DNA of 64,000 nt, taken from the NCBI GenBank assembly GCA_900317155.1, contig ONFO01000001.1:186001-250000 (forward strand). Direction: 5' to 3'. This DNA comes from an uncultured Bacteroidales bacterium. Its GTDB lineage: Bacteria; Bacteroidota; Bacteroidia; Bacteroidales; F082. Shown one piece after another: positions 60,342 through 64,000 of the stretch. The notes under the pieces are model-generated. The model did not search any database and had not been told where the DNA came from. It was given only the letters and a program-made list of their open reading frames with translations. Positions within the stretch are counted from its first letter, which is position 1. Each line of letters starts with the position of its first letter. The position numbers were made by a program, and so were the translations under genes.

Positions 60342-61255
60342 TGGTCATGAGTTTTGTTCATCCTAAACGAATATTTCGCGAGACAAAGTTTGCAATAACG
60401 GATTGGTTTTGGAATTATCTGGTTCCAGATCGTTGGTCCATCAGACATATTTTCAAGAAAAAATTGGGCTACAAGTGCGATTTGGAGCATCCTAAAACCT
60501 TCAACGAGAAAATACAATGGCTGAAACTTCACGACAGGAAGGAAGTGTATCACGATCTTGTCGACAAATATGAAGCGAAACGTATCGTTGGAGATTTGAT
60601 CGGGCAAAAGTATATTATTCCTACTTTGGGCGTTTGGGAAAAGTTTGACGATATAGATTTTGCCAAATTGCCCGACCGTTTTGTGCTAAAATGTACGCAC
60701 GATTCCGCGAGTGTGGTTTTGTGCAAGGATAAGACGACCTTCGATTATTCTGCTGCGAGAGAGAAACTTACCGAAGCCTTGAAAACCGACTACTATCATT
60801 ATGATGGCAGACAGTGGGCATATAAAGGCATTAGGAGGAGGATTATTGCTGAGGAGTATTTGGATGAAGGAAACAATGCAAGTCTTACGGATTATAAGTT
60901 TATGGTTTTTGGAGGGAAATGCAAATGCGTTTTTGTGTGTGCGGGTCGTCAATCTCGATTGAGGCTCGATGCCTATGATATGGATTGGCAATTGATGCCG
61001 TTTACTCGTAACAGACATAGGAACATGAAGGAACGCGCTCTCCGTCCTCAATGTTATGATACGATGTTGATGTTGGCAGAGAAGATTGCTGGATTTGTGG
61101 ATAATCCGTTTGTGCGTGTAGATTTCTATCAAGTCGATGGGAAAGTATATTTTGGCGAGGTCACTTTTTACCCGGAAGGGGGACTCGGTAGCTTTAAGCC
61201 TAAAGAATGGGATTATAGATTGGGTGAGTGGATTCAGACGGATGACGCCAAATAA
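60338..61255 (+). CDS. TupA-like ATP-grasp protein
   Basis: 305 aa. Hallmarks: HPKTFNEKIQWLKLHDR, YEAKRIVGDLIGQKYIIPTL, RFVLKCTHDSASVVLCKDK (ATP loop), IAEEYLDEGN hinge, FVRVDFYQVDGKVYFGEVTF (metal site) and the end PEGGLGSFKPKEWD. TupA is linked to teichuronopeptide synthesis, where an amino-acid polymer is attached to polysaccharide. It is the eighth ATP-grasp protein in the locus. Start overlaps the preceding stop (ATGA); several ATG codons occur at the N-terminus. Confidence 0.85.
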   Translation: MMVMSFVHPKRIFRETKFAITDWFWNYLVPDRWSIRHIFKKKLGYKCDLEHPKTFNEKIQWLKLHDRKEVYHDLVDKYEAKRIVGDLIGQKYIIPTLGVWEKFDDIDFAKLPDRFVLKCTHDSASVVLCKDKTTFDYSAAREKLTEALKTDYYHYDGRQWAYKGIRRRIIAEEYLDEGNNASLTDYKFMVFGGKCKCVFVCAGRQSRLRLDAYDMDWQLMPFTRNRHRNMKERALRPQCYDTMLMLAEKIAGFVDNPFVRVDFYQVDGKVYFGEVTFYPEGGLGSFKPKEWDYRLGEWIQTDDAK

Positions 61256-61276
61256 TCATGAAGGAACAATACTACT

Positions 61277-62356
61277 ATGGTTACGAAACTTGTATATGTT
61301 TTGACTTGTGCTCCTGAGAAGCACTATATTGAGCAGGCACTGATTTCAGTTTTCTCAGCCCGACATTGGAATCCTGATGCTTATATTGTTTTGATTGTTG
61401 ATGACAATACCGATCAGTTGTTTGTTGGGAAACGTGCGCTGATTTTGGATTATGTTTCAGAGAAGATTGTTGTTCCTTTTGAGGACACAACGCTTCCTCC
61501 CATGTATCGTTCAAGATGGATAAAAACGTCGGTGCGGCATTTGGTCAAAGGAAGGTATTTGTTTATCGATTGTGATACGATTGTGGCGGGTCCGTTGGAT
61601 GCAGTTGACGGGATGAATATGGAAATTGGTGCAGTTCCGGATGCCTTGATTCCTGTAAAGGAATACAGCAGAAGTATGTTTGCCCCAATTAATAAGAGAG
61701 CGAAGCTGGTCGGCTATGACTTGAGCAAAGAAGCCTATCATTTTAATAGTGGCGTGATGTTGGTTGAGGATAATGAACAAGCCAACAGATTATATGATCT
61801 ATGGCATTCGAATTGGCTGTCGTTTACAGAGAAAAAACTGTTTGTCGACCAACCGACGCTTGCGTTATCTGATGTAGAAATGGAGCATGTCATCCAACCG
61901 ATGGATGTTCGCTATAATTGTATTGTGTACACGCAAAATGTTTTTACCAGGGAAGCAAAGATTTTGCATATTTCTTCCTACAGGAATCCGTCGTTTATTT
62001 TTTCTGATAAGGTTTTGGAATACATCAAGGAAAATGGATTGGATAATGAGTGGCTGCTTTCTTCCATATTGAATCCATGCTCGACGTTCCTTCCATTCGA
62101 TTACGATGTTCTTCATTCCAATGCAGAACAGCGAAGGATGTGGAGAAAGGAAATTGCTCGTACTTCGAAAGGATATGGCAAGACTATCGATTCGTCCTTT
62201 GAGGATTTCCCGATGCCATCCCGTTTGCGCGGTGTTGTTTTGTTTTTGTTTAGGAATGGTTTGAACGGATTGGCCGCCGGGCTTTGGATGCTATGGAAAA
62301 GATGGTACGTGGCAGCCCATAAAAAGAGAATCAAAGACAATATTTGTAAAAAATGA
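61277..62356 (+). CDS. GT8-like glycosyltransferase
   Basis: 359 aa. GT-A fold with the GT8-type DxD at RYLFIDCDTIVAGPLDAV (Asp98, Asp100), a donor-side stretch AYIVLIVDDNTDQ, and YHFNSGVMLVEDNEQ. Family members usually transfer galactose or glucose from UDP-sugars with retention. Its stop overlaps the polysaccharide deacetylase start by 4 bases. Confidence 0.82.
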   Translation: MVTKLVYVLTCAPEKHYIEQALISVFSARHWNPDAYIVLIVDDNTDQLFVGKRALILDYVSEKIVVPFEDTTLPPMYRSRWIKTSVRHLVKGRYLFIDCDTIVAGPLDAVDGMNMEIGAVPDALIPVKEYSRSMFAPINKRAKLVGYDLSKEAYHFNSGVMLVEDNEQANRLYDLWHSNWLSFTEKKLFVDQPTLALSDVEMEHVIQPMDVRYNCIVYTQNVFTREAKILHISSYRNPSFIFSDKVLEYIKENGLDNEWLLSSILNPCSTFLPFDYDVLHSNAEQRRMWRKEIARTSKGYGKTIDSSFEDFPMPSRLRGVVLFLFRNGLNGLAAGLWMLWKRWYVAAHKKRIKDNICKK

Positions 62357-63093
62357 GTCTGTGGAGAAAAATCGACAAGAGAATCATACGGCTGCGGTTT
62401 AAACCCATACGTGTTTTTTGCATCCATCAGGTCAGCGATGAGTTACATACGCTGACCACTTGTAAAGGAGATTGGATCCAAACAGAGTCGTTTAAGACGT
62501 CACTTTTGAATTTAAAGAAGAAATACATCTTCATTTCCCTGCAAGAGGCTCATAAGAAACTTCAAAATGACCATTTTCGAGGTCAAAATTTTGCTGTTCT
62601 GACTGCTGACGATGGCTATCGTTGTATTTATGATTTATTACCTTGGCTTGAAGAAAACCATATTCCAATAACGTTATTCTTGAATGCCAGATATTTGGAT
62701 GGACAGTCGTGTAGTCCACATATTTTGAGACATGCTCGGATGGAAAATGCAGAGGTTACGGAAGAGGAAGTGGCGCAGGGTTTGTATCTGACTGAAAGCA
62801 TGCTGAAGGGAATGCCTGGAGATTGGGTGACTTTGGCTTCGCATGGCTATGAGCATGTGAATGCCGCAAAACTAGGATTGGACCAATTTGTCGATCAAAT
62901 ACAAAAGAATGTGATGGCGTTAAGCCAATATAAAAGTTATATACCCTTCCATGCTTACACATGGGGAAGGCGTACAAAGAAAACGAATGCTGTGTTAGAA
63001 GACTTCAATTTGATCCCGGTTTTTATGGATGGCCTGATGAATTATAATGATTCCAAGGTCATTCATAGGGAATTGTTGCCTTTAATTAATTAA
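62353..63093 (+). CDS. Polysaccharide deacetylase-family protein (NodB-like)
   Basis: 246 aa. VLTADDGYRCIYDLLPWLEE contains the first motif (DDGY, metal Asp) and ASHGYEHVN the His-containing second motif, then AYTWGRRTKKT. Catalytic residues look intact. Could de-N-acetylate an amino sugar and thereby free an amine for acylation or peptide coupling. No signal peptide, so it would act in the cytoplasm on precursors. Confidence 0.8.
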   Translation: MSLWRKIDKRIIRLRFKPIRVFCIHQVSDELHTLTTCKGDWIQTESFKTSLLNLKKKYIFISLQEAHKKLQNDHFRGQNFAVLTADDGYRCIYDLLPWLEENHIPITLFLNARYLDGQSCSPHILRHARMENAEVTEEEVAQGLYLTESMLKGMPGDWVTLASHGYEHVNAAKLGLDQFVDQIQKNVMALSQYKSYIPFHAYTWGRRTKKTNAVLEDFNLIPVFMDGLMNYNDSKVIHRELLPLIN

Positions 63094-63110
63094 TTAAAAA
63101 CCAAATAATT

Positions 63111-64000
63111 ATGAATGATGCCAATTTGGATTTAGGTAAAGAAAATGTAGTGAAGCGAAACTGCTCAATGGATGTATTGCGCGTCCTAGCGTGTTTGGCG
63201 GTCGTTATCATCCATGCGAGTTCATCGGGGGTTTCAATCGGAATTGCGGAGAAGGGAACTGCTGAGTGGCGTTTTTGTATGGCATTTGATAGCCTTTTTA
63301 AATGGTCTGTTCCGATATTTGTCATGATTACAGGATACTTCTTCCTGAAACCGGAAAAAGAACTTTCATTGAAAAAACTATACGGGAAATATATTCTCCG
63401 GCTTGTTGTTTGTCTCATCTTTTGGACTTGGTTTTATGCGATTATGCTCCATGGTCGGTATACAAAATTCTATCCTTTTGGGGGCCAGGACACTAATTTT
63501 TGGTATATAGGGATGTGTATTGGACTGTATATGTCGATGCCAGTTTTGAAAATCATTGCAGCTGATGAAAAAGTGTTGGCCTATTCTTGTTGGATATGGC
63601 TTATTCTCAACTTTTATTCGTTTATAGGTTATTATGTGCCTGTGCCTATTGTGATTACTGATTATGTCTTTGTTGGATATATTGGTTATTGTTTGTGGGG
63701 ATATTACCTAAGTAGAATAGAGTTGAATCGAAAACAAGAAATTACTGTTTATGTTGTCGGATTCTTGTCGTTGATAGTTACAGTGGTTTTGCCATTGATA
63801 ACAAATGGAAAAATTGTGTTATCTTTTGAAGCTCCTGGTCCTGTACTTGCATCCATTGCGATTTTCCTTTTTGTCATTAAGCACCCGGTTCAACTGTCTC
63901 CAAAATTCGAAAAAGCGATTACACACGTTTCGGGATTGACACTGGGGATCTACATGGCGCATACTTTTGTGTTATTTGAATTATTTTCCAGACTATATCG
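63111..64000 (+). CDS. AT3-family membrane acyltransferase (copy 3), 3' truncated by the window
   Basis: Open to the right edge (at least 296 codons). N-terminus MNDANLDLGKENVVKR then MDVLRVLACLAVVIIHASSS with the conserved His, SVPIFVMITGYFFLKP and several membrane helices, as in other AT3 proteins. The locus therefore continues beyond the window. Confidence 0.83.
   Translation, partial: MNDANLDLGKENVVKRNCSMDVLRVLACLAVVIIHASSSGVSIGIAEKGTAEWRFCMAFDSLFKWSVPIFVMITGYFFLKPEKELSLKKLYGKYILRLVVCLIFWTWFYAIMLHGRYTKFYPFGGQDTNFWYIGMCIGLYMSMPVLKIIAADEKVLAYSCWIWLILNFYSFIGYYVPVPIVITDYVFVGYIGYCLWGYYLSRIELNRKQEITVYVVGFLSLIVTVVLPLITNGKIVLSFEAPGPVLASIAIFLFVIKHPVQLSPKFEKAITHVSGLTLGIYMAHTFVLFELFSRLY

Noticed and set aside
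22142-64000. Wzx flippase or Wzy polymerase among the membrane proteins
   Set aside because: The multi-helix proteins at 30704, 47509 and 63111 all carry the AT3 acyltransferase His motif and none shows Wzx or Wzy features; export is explained by Wzm/Wzt.

Overview
The window comes from a member of the Bacteroidota, most likely an anaerobic gut or rumen Bacteroidales. Three things point there: a secreted protein with a type IX secretion (T9SS) C-terminal sorting domain (13121-15631), repeated promoters with the Bacteroidota -7 element TAnnTTTG, and lipid A, FadL-like and PagL-like outer-membrane genes. No tRNA, rRNA, CRISPR array, transposase or integrase was recognised.

Layout. 1-6.9 kb holds housekeeping genes: the tail of an unknown CDS, an MNT/HEPN pair, an M20 dipeptidase, an lpxK-punA-lpxH operon on the minus strand, and a divergent Nif3/zinc-ribbon operon. 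6.9-11.9 kb is an envelope block on the minus strand: FadL-like porin, a low-complexity lipoprotein, a DUF2807-like lipoprotein and a PagL-like lipid A deacylase. 12.1-18.97 kb on the plus strand carries mazG, the T9SS cargo protein, aroB-aroA and a LutA/YkgE-like Fe-S protein. aroA contains an in-frame tandem repeat built on a small palindromic element.

From 18.99 kb to the right edge (45 kb, all plus strand, tightly packed, many ATGA overlaps) lies one large surface polysaccharide locus that is still open at the end of the window. Assembly and export genes are an initiating-type sugar transferase, an ABC-2 permease (Wzm) and, 33 kb away, its ATPase (Wzt), with two GT2 enzymes, a GT8, a putative GT-B and a polysaccharide deacetylase. 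Precursor and decoration genes dominate: WbpD/WbpE-like amino-sugar enzymes, a second DegT aminotransferase, two LicD phosphotransferases, two TagD-type cytidylyltransferases (one fused to a Gfo/Idh oxidoreductase), two pyruvyltransferase-family proteins, an FrhB-like Fe-S protein, three AT3 acyltransferases and a GNAT.

Three features stand out. First, eight ATP-grasp ligase-type proteins of three kinds (two classical, five of the sugar-transfer-associated kind, one TupA-like) suggest a polysaccharide carrying amino-acyl or peptide substituents. Second, a compact cassette (24.1-30.7 kb) links a DegT aminotransferase, two ATP-grasp enzymes, a divergent PLP-fold protein, a TIM-barrel-like protein and an HpcH/HpaI-type lyase; I know of no described pathway with this set. 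Third, a small fatty-acid/polyketide-like module (34.7-43.1 kb: two carrier proteins, three KAS III enzymes, three SDRs and an adenylate-forming ligase) probably makes a short beta-hydroxy or beta-keto acyl group for the glycan. These functional readings are inference from gene families and context.
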